Assembly (NCBI GenBank): GCA_015680685.1
Contig: MNCI01006062.1
Coordinates: 989,118 to 1,053,117 of the forward strand
DNA from: Gnetum montanum
Taxonomy: Eukaryota > Streptophyta > Gnetopsida > Gnetales > Gnetaceae
Direction: 5' to 3'
Length of the DNA stretch: 64,000 bases
The stretch's first letter is position 1, and each line of letters begins with the position of its first letter. The position numbers and the translations under genes are program-made. This document shows, in pieces, positions 13,301 through 25,099 of the stretch. The notes beneath the pieces were generated by a model. The model saw only the letters and a list, made by a program, of their open reading frames with translations, was not told the DNA's origin and searched no databases.

Positions 13301-13617
13301 ATATTCATTGAGCCATATGGTTGTTAGAGTATTGCTTGGTGGCCCTGAGGAAGTAACATAAGGCATTGGATTTGTGGAGGAGGATGTAGCACAGTGTTGG
13401 ACTTGTGTTGGGCTAGAGGGTACAATGGGATCAGAATTGTGCTATCCCCTCTTACGGTCATGCCAAAAGAAGGGGTGTCTTTGATGTTAAGGAGAGTTCC
13501 CACTACTGTTGTCAGCAAAAGCACAAGTAATATCCATGAGTTGCTACTGTGGTGCCAACCCCTTTTGGAACACTTGGTGGTGATGTAGAAGGAGGTGAAG
13601 GATGAGGATGTTAAAAT

Positions 13618-14896
13618 TTAGGAGAAGTATAATGTACATGAGGTGGTGGTCCTATTGGAGAGGATATGGGTTGATAGTATTGAGGAGAATAATAATAATG
13701 TGATGAGATAGAGGATGTTGACCCAGTTGGGGAAATAGGATGTTGAACCTAATAAGCACCTAGGTTCGGATTGTACGAAGGGTGTAACCAGTTTGGTGAT
13801 GGCCTCCCCCATGATTGGGATTGTTGCCACTATGATTGAACACAGTATTTCTGCACAAACTTTGAATGTAACATTCTTCCCCAATGCTCATGTAAATGTG
13901 ACAAGATTGGGCATTGGCCCTTGGGGTGATTGTATAGGCAAATGTTACATTGATACGTATGATTGACAGTTAAGTTCTTATTCTTTTCAACCCTTATTTC
14001 TGATTGTCTAAGGGTATTTTGTCCAGCTTCTTGGTTCATCATGACTCTATCTCCAATAATTTTGGCATATTCTCCACATTTTTTATGCATCCATTCCATC
14101 ATCTTATTGATCTTTGCCTTAATTTCATCCAATGATTGTAGTACTAGCAAAGATGGTTCCACCTCCTTGCGATGAGTTGATTTCTCCTCTTCATAATCAT
14201 GGGCACTTGTTGATTTTTGGAACTATTGAGATTTTTTAGCATTCTCCCATTTAGCCATTTCTCCTTCTTCTTTTACTACCCACTTGATAAGCTATTGAAA
14301 TTGGTGGATCCATAGTTCATATAGTTGACCTTGGGCATACATCCCTAGGGTTTTCCTTGTTTCATTACAAAGCCCATCAATAATATGGTACATTAGCCTT
14401 TCCTTGGAGAACTCATGGCCTGGGCAGTTGTTTAACAATGCATAATATTTATCTAAGGCCATGTCTAAGGTTTCATGTTGTGCTTGTTTCCACTCTTGGA
14501 TTTGTTTCCTCAAGGTTGACACTCTAGCATAAGTTTGATATCTTTCATTGAAGAGTTCTACCATTGTTGTCCAACGTCAGATTGATTTTGGTTTTAACAA
14601 CCTATACCATATCTTTTCTTAGCCAACTAGTGTCAAAGAAAAGAGCTTAATTTTTTTCCATCCATTATCAATTTTTTTCCACACACAAGCATCATGGAAG
14701 GCTTGTAGATGATGTTGTGAATCTAAATCATAGCCTCCTGAAAACTTAGGAAAGTTGTTTAAATTGAGCCTGGGTAGACAACTCTATTTGTGATGCCTGC
14801 AAGATATCCGAACAGCCTCTTGTATTTGTGTTAGGCTTGTAGTGGCTAGTAGGGTTCATCGTCACTGGGTAGGTTATGCATTTGTGAGTTGGGATG
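13618..14896 (-). pseudogene. gag of element B, middle and C-terminal part
   Basis: Gag domain of the TGATGA family. The 14564-14292 frame carries MVELFNERYQTYARVSTLRK and HEFSKERLMYHIIDGL, identical in plan to element C. The 14162-13830 frame holds the zinc knuckle CNICLYNHPKGQC (C-x2-C-x3-H-x4-C) near 13955-13915. A Pro/Ser/Tyr-rich tail follows to about 13620 (for example PPPHVHYTSP). Stops and frameshifts separate the pieces. The N terminus is lost in the assembly artefact at 14897. Confidence 0.8.
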
Positions 14897-15655
14897 NCAT
14901 CCCAACTCACAAATGCATAACCTACCCAGTGACGATGAACCCTACTAGCCACTACAAGCCTAACACAAATACAAGAGGCTGTTCGGATATCTTGCAGGCA
15001 TCACAAATAGAGTTGTCTACCCAGGCTCAATTTAAACAACTTTCCTAAGTTTTCAGGAGGCTATGATTTAGATTCACAACATCATCTACAAGCCTTCCAT
15101 GATGCTTGTGTGTGGAAAAAAATTGATAATGGATGGAAAAAAATTAAGCTCTTTTCTTTGACACTAGTTGGCTAAGAAAAGATATGGTATAGGTTGTTAA
15201 AACCAAAATCAATCTGACGTTGGACAACAATGGTAGAACTCTTCAATGAAAGATATCAAACTTATGCTAGAGTGTCAACCTTGAGGAAACAAATCCAAGA
15301 GTGGAAACAAGCACAACATGAAACCTTAGACATGGCCTTAGATAAATATTATGCATTGTTAAACAACTGCCCAGGCCATGAGTTCTCCAAGGAAAGGCTA
15401 ATGTACCATATTATTGATGGGCTTTGTAATGAAACAAGGAAAACCCTAGGGATGTATGCCCAAGGTCAACTATATGAACTATGGATCCACCAATTTCAAT
15501 AGCTTATCAAGTGGGTAGTAAAAGAAGAAGGAGAAATGGCTAAATGGGAGAATGCTAAAAAATCTCAATAGTTCCAAAAATCAACAAGTGCCCATGATTA
15601 TGAAGAGGAGAAATCAACTCATCGCAAGGAGGTGGAACCATCTTTGCTAGTACTA
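14139..15655. repeat. Perfect 758-bp inverted duplication around N 14897 (assembly artefact)
   Basis: Bases 14898-15655 are the exact reverse complement of 14139-14896, with one N at the centre. The gag fragment therefore appears twice (14292-14564 minus and 15230-15502 plus). A perfect arm inside an element whose LTRs have diverged at several percent is not biological age-compatible, and both ends are Ns. It replaces the missing 5' UTR, primer site and LTR part of element B. Confidence 0.9.
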
Positions 15656-15656
15656 N

Positions 15657-16249
15657 GAGAGTTAAACTAATAGGAGATAGGGAGAGAGAATCTAAGCTAG
15701 CCTAAGTGTGATGAGCATCCATTCCTTAATCATCCATACACATCTTAGGCCTCGTGCATGACTACCATTGGGGATTACCAAGCATATGGCTTGAGTACGC
15801 TACTGGGATACTAAGCAATCACACGTAGATGCTCGTGATCAAGTCATACTCATTCTGCATTTAATAATAATTAAAATTAAGTAATTAAACTAAGTGAATG
15901 CTACAATGATTAAGTAATCTCAATCTTTATTTTCGATCATGTGCATGTCCAAGTACGTCACACTCAAATAAAGTATGTCATACAATTACAATCATTACAC
16001 TATGGGCATGCATTGGGAGAAAGGGTTGAGAGGAATTAAGAAATGAACTAACTTCTAAAACTAACTAAAAAGCTAACTATTTTCAAAACTGACTCCTCTC
16101 ATGCGCCTACATGTGTATTTATAGGCTCACACAAGAGTCACGATATCATGTATCCGAAATCATTATTTGGATTGCAATATCGCATACTCGATATCGTGGA
16201 TCCGATATCAAGGGTCCAATATCGCAGCCTAATGAATCATGATTCATCA
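15657..16249 (-). repeat. 5' LTR of element B, partial
   Basis: 593 bp aligning with 8309-8897 of the 3' LTR throughout, including the TATA region near 16120 and decayed GATATC copies at 16141-16226. The first 290 bp are missing left of the N at 15656. Ends in TCATCA at 16244-16249, followed by the ATTAG duplication. Confidence 0.88.
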
Positions 16250-16254
16250 ATTAG
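16250..16254. repeat. Target site duplication of element B, right copy (ATTAG)
   Basis: ATTAG directly after the LTR end, matching 8012-8016. Confidence 0.9.
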
Positions 16255-19200
16255 GATATGAACTTGGTGATTGTAATGAACTACTTCTCCTTGAGTTTTA
16301 GCATTAACAATTGTAATAGTCTTTCTGTGTGTTTGTGTGCATGTTTTGTTGACAAGTTGTGTATGTGCTTTAATGTTTAAATAATTTTATGCATAAGAAA
16401 TAAGATTTAGAATACATACTAGGAATGTTTAATAATAATAATAATAATAATAAATATATGGAAAAACTCTATTCTATTTCAACAGAGATGCTAAGAAACA
16501 AAAAAAAAACAAAGGACAATGCTCTAAGGTGTGCCTCAAGAGGTAAAACAGGTATGTTGAGATGCAAAAGAATGCTCATACTAAGAAACTTGACCTATGA
16601 ATTAAGTTAGAGGAACCTAACTTGTGAATTAGGGATATTGTGTGCAAATACTGTAGCTTTATATTTTATATTTTATTTTATTTTCTCTAAATGTGATGCA
16701 TTTCTCCTTTTAGTTTAAAATAGTAGACGATAAGTACCCTATCCATGGCTGTAGAATGGTCACATGGTGACCTTTCAAGGCTCATAAGATGATGGGAAAA
16801 TTCACATCATTGATGACCTAAAAAAGAAGGTGCCTTATTTGATTATATATCTTGAACTACCCTTATCATGAATCTATTTTAAAAACTCTTTCCTTGCATC
16901 TTATGACAATTCTAAATGATAAAGAGATAGATATTATCCTGGAATTTTTTGTAATTATCAAGAGGAATTGAACCTGAGATCTTGCAAAATCTAAATTCTA
17001 AAATATCAAAAATTATTGATTTAGGAATTGAACCTACAAGCTATGAATTATAGCATTCATGAAAATAATTGAACTCATGACTCATTGTTGAAGAAAAAAG
17101 AGAGAGGACTTAAAAAGAAAGTAAAGAATATAAACAGTTCCCAAAAAGTCAGTTACAAGAAACCATCCATTATCCTTTATTCCACCTACAAATAGGGAGA
17201 GGAGGAGAGGAAAAAATACACAAGGAAAAAGTAGCTGAGCATGACAAAAAAAAAAGAGATATAGTAGCAAGGAGTGTGGTTGGGAAGGGAGAGAAGACTG
17301 TGGCTACTATAGGAGATAACAAGGAGAAAGAAAACAAGTATTACATAGCAATTCAATATTCTAGTAATTCCTCCTAGTAAGCAAGATATCTAAGTAAGGA
17401 GGTAAAATAATCCATCTTTGTTATGTTTGATAATGTCCAGCAAGGGCTGATTTTCTCAAACTTCTCTCTTCTTGCTTGCCTAACCACCTTCACAATGCTT
17501 ATATGAAATTATCAATATTGTTGTTGTAAGCTTACATTGTTGAGACCTTTATTGCTTCTTCTTTTTTTTTTTTTTTTTGATCTCTCCACCTATCCTCTAC
17601 ACTCTCACACCTAAATGACTTGTATGAGAGTTGTTTCTGTAATGATTTAGAAACACCCATAATGATTTGGGGCATTTTTAAAGGATCCCTGATATGAGGA
17701 TTGGTACCATTGGCAAAAAGTGAGAGTATCCTTAGGCCCATGGATAATTGTGAACATTTTAACATTGTCGAATTCTTGGGTTTTGGCTAGAATTTGGTTG
17801 ATGAATCCTCCCCCTTTGAATGCATAAACCTTGGATCTAAATCTTGAATTATACTTTTTTTCCTATAGCTTCTCAAGTCTAATTTTGATATCTTTCTATA
17901 AGTTGATGGAATGGGGGAAAAATGGGATGTTAATTTATGGTTGTAATCTATCTATTCTATGCTATTAAACATATGAATTTCCTAATTAAATTATCAATGG
18001 TAAAATGGTTATAAGAGCTAAATTTAGGTGATCTTGTTTTGTGTGTTGCTAGAAATTATAAAATATTATTATGTGATTGAACAAATTTGAGATTATTGAT
18101 TTATCTACTTATGTGGTTATTTCTTTAGTTTACAAATGTGTAAATGATCCTAATTAGATATTTCTTTTTAGGTTGAAGAAAAAAAGTTTGATTTTTTAAT
18201 CTGATGAATTTTGTGTAGATATTTTACTATGGATATTTCTTCTTAAAATTATCTCTTGATTATTATAATTAATATTGATTGACCTACTTCAAAGCTAGAT
18301 CTAGGTGTTGCTGATTTCATTTTAATTTTATAGGTTAATGTTAGTTTGATTGTTGTAGAAAGAAACCCACCTATGCATCTTCTTTTTTCAACTAGCTTTC
18401 TTTCTGGGGGGCTTTAGTTGTTAGCTCTTGCTCCCTATGAATGGGTATTACAGTGATAGTTTCATTAGGCTCTTACTTAATGGGAAAAAGCTTTTGAAGA
18501 GTACCACCTTTACTAATATTATATTTGAACTTATCTACAAAGGCCATGAAGAGTTTCTCCAAGGAACAGATGGACCTATGAGGAATTTATTTTTACCACT
18601 CAAGCAAATTTTCTATAAGAAAATTGGATAAGCTTCTTAAGATGTTATGAAGATACTTGGGTAATATCATACACTCATTGCAAAAGGTTATGATATGATT
18701 GGCAGGATCAATTTTCCCCACATACTTGTTAAAATTGGGCAAGGAAACAATTTTGGAAACTTAAGTTGGTGGGATTAAATGGCTAATAAAGTTAATAAGA
18801 ATATGGAAAATAGAGACTATTGAGCTTCACCCATATAATGTTGTAGCCTTTTTAGTTTAATTCTTATTTATCTAAATTGAAGATGAAAGATCTTGTAGCA
18901 AAAAAATAAGTTTAGAAGGTACACTAGGGATATGAGGGATTGAAGGATTATTCAAAGATAAATTAGAGGTAGGAAGAATAGGCTCAAGTGCAACAACAAT
19001 TGGAAATGAAGTCAATGGAGAGACATTAAATTAGAGTAATAACTAAGATGGTGGAAAAAATAAGAGTAATACTTGAGATTGTTGGACTTGTGGAGTGATT
19101 GACATGGGATGAAACAAGTTCAAGAATGAATTGGAATTCAAATTTAACAAAGGTGAGTTTACATTAGTTATAATTGGGAATAAACTATATGGTTATGGTA

Positions 19201-21722
19201 GTGTAATTGAAGAAGAAACTATACATAATATAGATTCTACCAAGAAGATTGGTTGAGATATCGATTGATTAATGGCACTAGTAAGGTTGATGTAGTGGAC
19301 ATGTTGGGGTGGACAGAGAGTGTTGATGGAGCATCCCAATGATCATTAAAATTTGTTGAGATTAATATTCTTCATTGCTATGGATGCTAACATCTTCCCC
19401 ATATTTACTTAGCTAAATGTTAGGTTGAAAACCCTTGTTAAAATTAGTTAGGGTATTTCTTAATGATTCCAACTTCTAATATAGTTGGAAGGTTTTGGAT
19501 TCAAAAAATGAATAGTAATATTTAAAAAATTAGAATACATCATATTATCAAAGAGAAAGTCTAAAGTAAAGACCCAACAATATTGGAGATGCCTTTTCAT
19601 ATCTTCATGCTTGCAACCAATCCTTAAAAACTTCTCCTTTGGGGTAGGAAAAGAATCAAGCCCTTCCCTTATTCAAAAGCACCTACATGGATCTTCATTT
19701 CTGACTAAAGGATTTCTTATAAAGAGAAGGATAAAACTCTCTCTAAATACAAAAGAATACATCAATAAAAAATAATAAAAAAATAGTAACAAAATTTGGA
19801 AGCTACCCATCCTTAAACCTCCAAAACAAAAAGATGTTAATATTGCAGATTATGTATTAATTGTTAGACTTTCACTGGGAGCTTTTTAGCTTGAAGCCAT
19901 AGTTGAAAAGTGACATCTTTTAGAATATGATATTTAACTTCTAAAGAGAGATCATAACTATGATCTTACTACTAGAAAATAGTTGTATACTAAAGCTTCC
20001 AAATAGAGTACAGAAGCAGTCAAAGATATTTCCAAATGTAAAGAAAGGAAGTAGACAAAGTAGGCTAATCACCAAGAATGACTTCATTGATGCTTGGTTG
20101 AAAGTTATAAATCAATGGTGAATTCATATAGAAAAGAAAATAAGATAATAAATAAAAGTCACATCATAATGCTTTTCAAAATATTTATATAGCATTATTA
20201 TGTATCTAAAAATTAAGATCACTTCAAAATATTAAGATTACTTAATAATATTAGTAGAATGAAATATTATTCCTTGCTAAAATGCAAAAAAGTATAAATG
20301 CCTAAAAATTTGAGAGACCAAAACATGAATACCTACTAAAATAAGGGGTGCATGATACTATCAAGGATGTGTGAAAAAATAAGTAATATTTGAAATTTTG
20401 AGTTGTAGTTGAATATTTAAAATATATTTGAAAATACCAATTGACACCTTAAAATTATGTATGATGCCTAAAGTAGGATGAGGTACATGAACTTCAAGCC
20501 CATTTTGAATTCCTAAACCTCTACGTAGCCACTGAAACTTTATGGATACCTAAAAATTCTTCAAATATCTAAGATTGGCTAAGGGGTATAGAGCTTAGTC
20601 TAACATCTACATCCTACTCCTTCTTCCAATTGCCTTAAAAGAGTTACTAAGGTATCTAAAAGAGTACCGTACCATCTTATACTTTATGCCTTCAAAAATT
20701 CCTTGAAAAATTCTTTAATAACTTAGTATAAGAAAGCTATATTTTAAAATTAAAAATATATTTTTATTTTTTCAATGTCTAGGTTGATGAACTTAAAAGG
20801 ATAATTTTTTAACAACTATAGAGTAGAGGCAACATATACCTTATAATAGAATAAAATATTACAAATAACCTGTTATAGTATTAGTAATACAAAGTTCAAC
20901 ACATGAGATCATTTTCAATCTCATGGAGAAACATCCTTGTGTTGAATATATGAAATTAAAATGTAAATCAATTCAATTTCAAATATCATATTCAAAAATT
21001 TTGATGATGCTATTCTTCTAGATTAACCACTAAGAAAAACCTTGAAATTAATATTTCGATAATTTATAAAATATTCTATTATTTTTATTTTTCTTTATTA
21101 CGTCTATGAAAAAGTAACTACTTAAATTTCATCTCAGATAAGAAAGTATTCTAGAAGTCTTATTTGCTTAATATTCTTTAGCTCCATTGGATTGTTAGAA
21201 TTTAGCAATAAAGGTTATAGTTTTCTTTACAACTTCATATTTAGCCATGTTATGCAATTTCATTTCTAATAATGTAATACTTAGTTTTCTCTTAGCACAC
21301 AACACCTAGTAGTCATTGTTTGACATAGTATCATGAATGCTTGTGTTTTCCTTATCTCCATCAACCTATGAACCTAGGAGATCTTAGAGGAGTTGGATCC
21401 ATGGCTAGACATGGTGTTCAAGCTATCAAATGTAGTTATTGCTGCATACTTGGAGAATGAGAGCAAACACAAAGAGAAGAAAAATAGCACTTCAATTTTA
21501 AGACACTAGCTATAAAATAAGTAAAAGATAGAACATGGAGCTAGAATAGACCTACAAGCTTTTAGGTAAAGGGATTTGTGACATTAGAATACCCTAGGCT
21601 ATCTTTCTAATGCCAAAAATGTTGTTGCAAGATTGTTTTGTCATAAATCCATAGACAAGACCTTTACAAACTAAACAATTAACATCTACCTTGAAACTAT
21701 AAATAGTCTTATGAGTAATATA
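16255..21722. other. AT-rich decayed DNA, no gene recognised
   Basis: Only short random-looking ORFs. It holds an (AAT)n microsatellite at 16431-16453, a T run at 17562-17578, and a sequence at about 18007-18021 (TGGTTATAAGAGCTA) that resembles a tRNA-Met primer site with one inserted base, though no LTR could be placed beside it. The part just right of 16254 must continue the gag-protease relic, but I cannot read it. 18880-19320 is Gly/Asn-rich on translation and without a known motif. Confidence 0.35.
16431..16453. repeat. (AAT)n microsatellite
   Basis: Seven to eight AAT units in AT-rich background. Confidence 0.85.
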
Positions 21723-21727
21723 ACCCT

Positions 21728-22569
21728 TGATGAATCAACAATGATAAAACAACTAGTTATTGGAGCCTAGGATGCGACATCGAATATCCAATGTCGGGGG
21801 GTGGGGTATGGACTGGCCTATAAATATAGTGCTTGGGCACATGGTTTAGGCAATAGTTTTGCAAATTTATTCATATTTTTGTCAATATAGTAGCTAAATT
21901 CTTCTAGTTTTATTTTGTAATCTTGAAGAATAGTCAGTGAGTGCCCACAGAGTAGATCTAAGTCATTTGTACAAAGTCTTATTCTATTGGAAATGTACCT
22001 GGACATATTCCATGAATGGAAATAAGATCAAGATTGATTCTTATTCACTGTAGGACTTTGACTTAGATTAGGTTTACTTTCCATGCAATTTTATTTTCAT
22101 GTACTTAGTTAATATTTATATTTTCATACATGTTAATTAATTAGGCACATAAGTATGATCACTTCAAGCATGCATATGACTCTTGGTAATTCTAGCAATG
22201 CTTAATGTTTGGTAATCCAGCAATGTTATATGTGTTCAAGATGTGCATAGGAAGTGGGATCGGATACTTATGTTAGGGTAGTTGATTATTAATTAGAAAT
22301 TAGACTAGTTGAATTGATTATAAAGTGAGTTTTAACCTATTGTTAATCTTAGAATAATAAAATATAAAATAATAAAAATCATATGCCTCACTTTGGACTA
22401 AACCATACATGACAAAGCTACCACTAGTCCAAGTGGGATGATAGTGAACTACAATCAAGGCATAATGATCTAGATGCCACAGCTAGTCCCATCCATGGAA
22501 TTTGACCAGATTGTGCGTGAATGCTTATGATTCGTATGGTTGGATGTAGGGGTACCTCACCACTAATCA
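21728..22569 (+). repeat. 5' LTR of element C
   Basis: 842 bp, TGATGA to CTAATCA. Plus-strand TATA box 'cctataaatata' at about 21819-21830. U3 contains decayed palindromes ('gaatatccaatgtc'). Block order matches all other family LTRs: 'catgaatgg', 'gcatgcatatgact', 'ctttggactaaaccatac', 'ggggtacctcacc'. Confidence 0.88.
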
Positions 22570-22570
22570 T

Positions 22571-22588
22571 TGGTGTCGTTGCTGGGGA
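22571..22588 (+). other. Primer binding site of element C (tRNA-Asp type)
   Basis: TGGTGTCGTTGCTGGGGA one base after the LTR. Compared with the plant tRNA-Asp complement TGGCGCCGTTGCCGGGGA it differs at three positions, all C-to-T and all at CG or CCG sites. Confidence 0.85.
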
Positions 22589-22701
22589 TGGTGCTAGTTA
22601 TCTAGATTAGTTATATTATACACAATCGTTGTAAAGGTATTAACAATCTATCTTTTAGAAAACATTAATATTATAAGTCACACACATTGTTAGACAAAAC
22701 C

Positions 22702-24646
22702 ATGTCATCTTCACATAGGACCAATAATGCATCATATGATGAGAACAATCGTAAGAGAAATGATAGGATATATACTAAGGAAAATTGGAGTAGATAACCT
22801 CAAGCAGAGGTTTCCTATACTCATTTAGACCCTTACTACACTCAAAGACTACATTCAATTAGTGCAAACGATCCTATAGGAGATGGAGTAAGTCCTAGAT
22901 CATGGTAAGTCTCAAGGCCTAAGACCTCATCTAAACCTAGACAAGATAAATCAAGGGACCATGGGAAGAACTATAGAAGCCATAGCAATTCTCCTAGTTC
23001 CTCATCTTCCTCTTCCTCTTCAACATCTAGTTTTGACGAAGATGAACGTAGGTATAGACATAGAGCTTCACTGCAAGGTTAAGACAAAGATAGAAATCAA
23101 ACCCAAGGGAAAAATCAAAGACATCACAATAAGCATAGACAAGATCATCACAATCAAACGAATAGAAATAGAAATTTTCATCACAACATGTTTGATGATG
23201 ATGAACCCTTATTGGCCACTAAGAGCCTGATGCAAATCACAGAGGTAGTTAAGATACCTCATAAGCATCAAAAGGATAGTCGCTTACCTAGGCTTGATAT
23301 AAAAAATATTCCTAAATTTGTGGAAGGCTACAACTTGGATCCACAACATCATATGCAAGCCTTCCATGATGCCTATGCCTCATACAATATTGAAATTGGA
23401 TGGCAAAAGCTTAAGCTTTTTCCTACGACACTAATCGATGAAGCAGAAAGTTATTTTTTTTTTGTTGGAACCAAGTTTCATTCACCAGTGGTCCACAATG
23501 TTGGAAATTTTCAATGAAAAATACCAAACCTATGCAAGGGTGTCCAACCTAAGGAGACAAATCCAAGAGTGGAAGCAAGAAAATCATGAACCCTTGGATG
23601 TGGCCTTGGATAGATACTATTCACTACTACATAGATGTCTTAGCCATGATTTCTCTAAGGAAAGGCAACTCTTCCACATCATAGATGGGCTTCATAGTGA
23701 AACAAGGGAGAACCTTGGGATGTATGCTCAAGGTTGATTATACAAATTAAAAGCCCATCAAATCCTAGAGTTGATCAAGCATGTGGCAAAAGCAGAACAA
23801 TAGCTATGCAAATGGGAGAATGTAGAGGAAAATAATAGGAACCCAACTCTGTAAAAGAAAAGTGTCCATATCTATCATAAGGAAAAAGAGGTAGCTCTTG
23901 ATGAGGTGATTTTACAATGAACCTTGCCAATACAAAATTCTATCATTGAGATTAAAGAAAAATTGGATAATATGTTAGAAGAGAGAGTAGTGCAAAATGA
24001 ATTAAGTGATCACAACAAAAGGAGGAAAAAGAACCAAGAAATAGCTAGGAACACTTTTTGGCAAGAAGGAGAAATGGCCATAGAATAAGAGGCTATAAAC
24101 TCAACCATTGAAGAGGATGGTGGATGTGACATTTGCCTATATGACCATCCAAAGGTCCATTGCCCAATCTTGTTGCATCTACATGCATATTGGGCAAGGG
24201 CATTAAATTCAAAATTTGTATAAAAGTACATGCCCAAAGGATTTCCTCTTCCACACGGTAGTTTTAGACAATTTTGAAACCAACCATACTATCTTGGGGA
24301 GGACTTATTACTAGCCTCAATAATGGCATCAACCATAGTCGTGGGGGAGGCCACCACCAAACCAGCCTTATCCTTCCTACCAACCAAACCGGCATGGATA
24401 TTATGTTCAAGTTTCACCAACCAATTTTACTTTCTCTACTTCAAATCACTACTGCCACTCTCCCAAATATCATTATCCTGCAACATCTCATACAAGATCA
24501 CCATCTCACACCTCTCACCCTACATCATATCCTTAATATTCTCCTACTCACCTCTACCATATGTTACCTCCAACAACACAAGAAGGTTTTGCATCACAAC
24601 ATCAATGAGAAAATGCCACTTCTGCTATGAACATACACATAAATGA
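22702..24646 (+). pseudogene. gag of element C, nearly complete but frameshifted
   Basis: Gag read from ATG 22702. Residues 1-100 are Ser/Arg-rich with a serine run near 22990-23030. The Gag core begins at about 23220: MQITEVVKIPHKH, FVEGYNLDPQHHMQAFHDAY, then LKLFPTTLIDEAE. A frameshift in a T run at 23456-23466 moves the frame; it continues as EIFNEKYQTYARVSNLRRQI and HDFSKERQLFHIIDGL (23500-23737). After more stops the zinc knuckle CDICLYDHPKVHC lies near 24127-24165. A Ser/Pro/Tyr-rich tail extends to 24646. Several in-frame stops, many at Gln positions. Protease and pol do not follow. Confidence 0.82.
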
Positions 24647-25099
24647 TAACGCTAGTAGATCTCAACCAAAGTCTCAGAAATGTCCCTTCTAGAGGAAAGG
24701 CCATAAGCCAAAGCAAACCACTCATAGACCTACTACATTACCTAAACCTGTACAAGGCCAATCTAATGCAACAACCTTCCTCATAAAAATGATGTCTCCT
24801 AATCATACGCAAAATCTAATAACCATCACCACTCCAACATAGGACATAAATGATAAAATTATCATTGTGGAGAGATAGACGAATCCATGAATCACCAATA
24901 ATGATAAAGGGTGCACTTGTAGGCTGAAAGTTCAAAATATTAATACAACCCCTATACTGGCCCACCATAAAGTTTAGGAGCAAGTGTGTGAGAAAAACCT
25001 AGTCTACGCAGTAGCCACTAAACTAGAAGACACCAGGTGGCTTGAAAATGAGAATATAAACCTATCTCAAAGATGCATGGAAGTAATTGATTCGCTTAT

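Larger units (their letters stand above)
8017..16249 (-). mobile_element. Element B: non-autonomous TGATGA-family LTR retrotransposon with ORFX
   Basis: Full-length minus-strand element bounded by ATTAG duplications. Order 5' to 3' (right to left): partial 5' LTR (16249-15657), assembly artefact (15655-14898), gag (14896-13618), noncoding block shared with element F (about 13300-12140), promoter-like block (12448-12371), ORFX (about 11856-9000), polypurine tract, 3' LTR (8897-8017). No RT, RNase H or integrase motif was found, so it would depend on another element for replication. The real 5' UTR, primer site and first part of the 5' LTR are missing because of the two gaps. The two LTRs differ at very roughly 8% of sites by eye, mostly transitions. 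Confidence 0.85.

Noticed and set aside
14746-15048. Two identical 68-residue ORFs crossing N 14897 on opposite strands
   Set aside because: They exist only because of the artificial palindrome; the central residue is undefined and the N-terminal part is its own antisense.
18007-18021. tRNA-Met primer-site-like TGGTTATAAGAGCTA
   Set aside because: One inserted base, and no LTR end, repeat pair or coding region of an element could be placed next to it.
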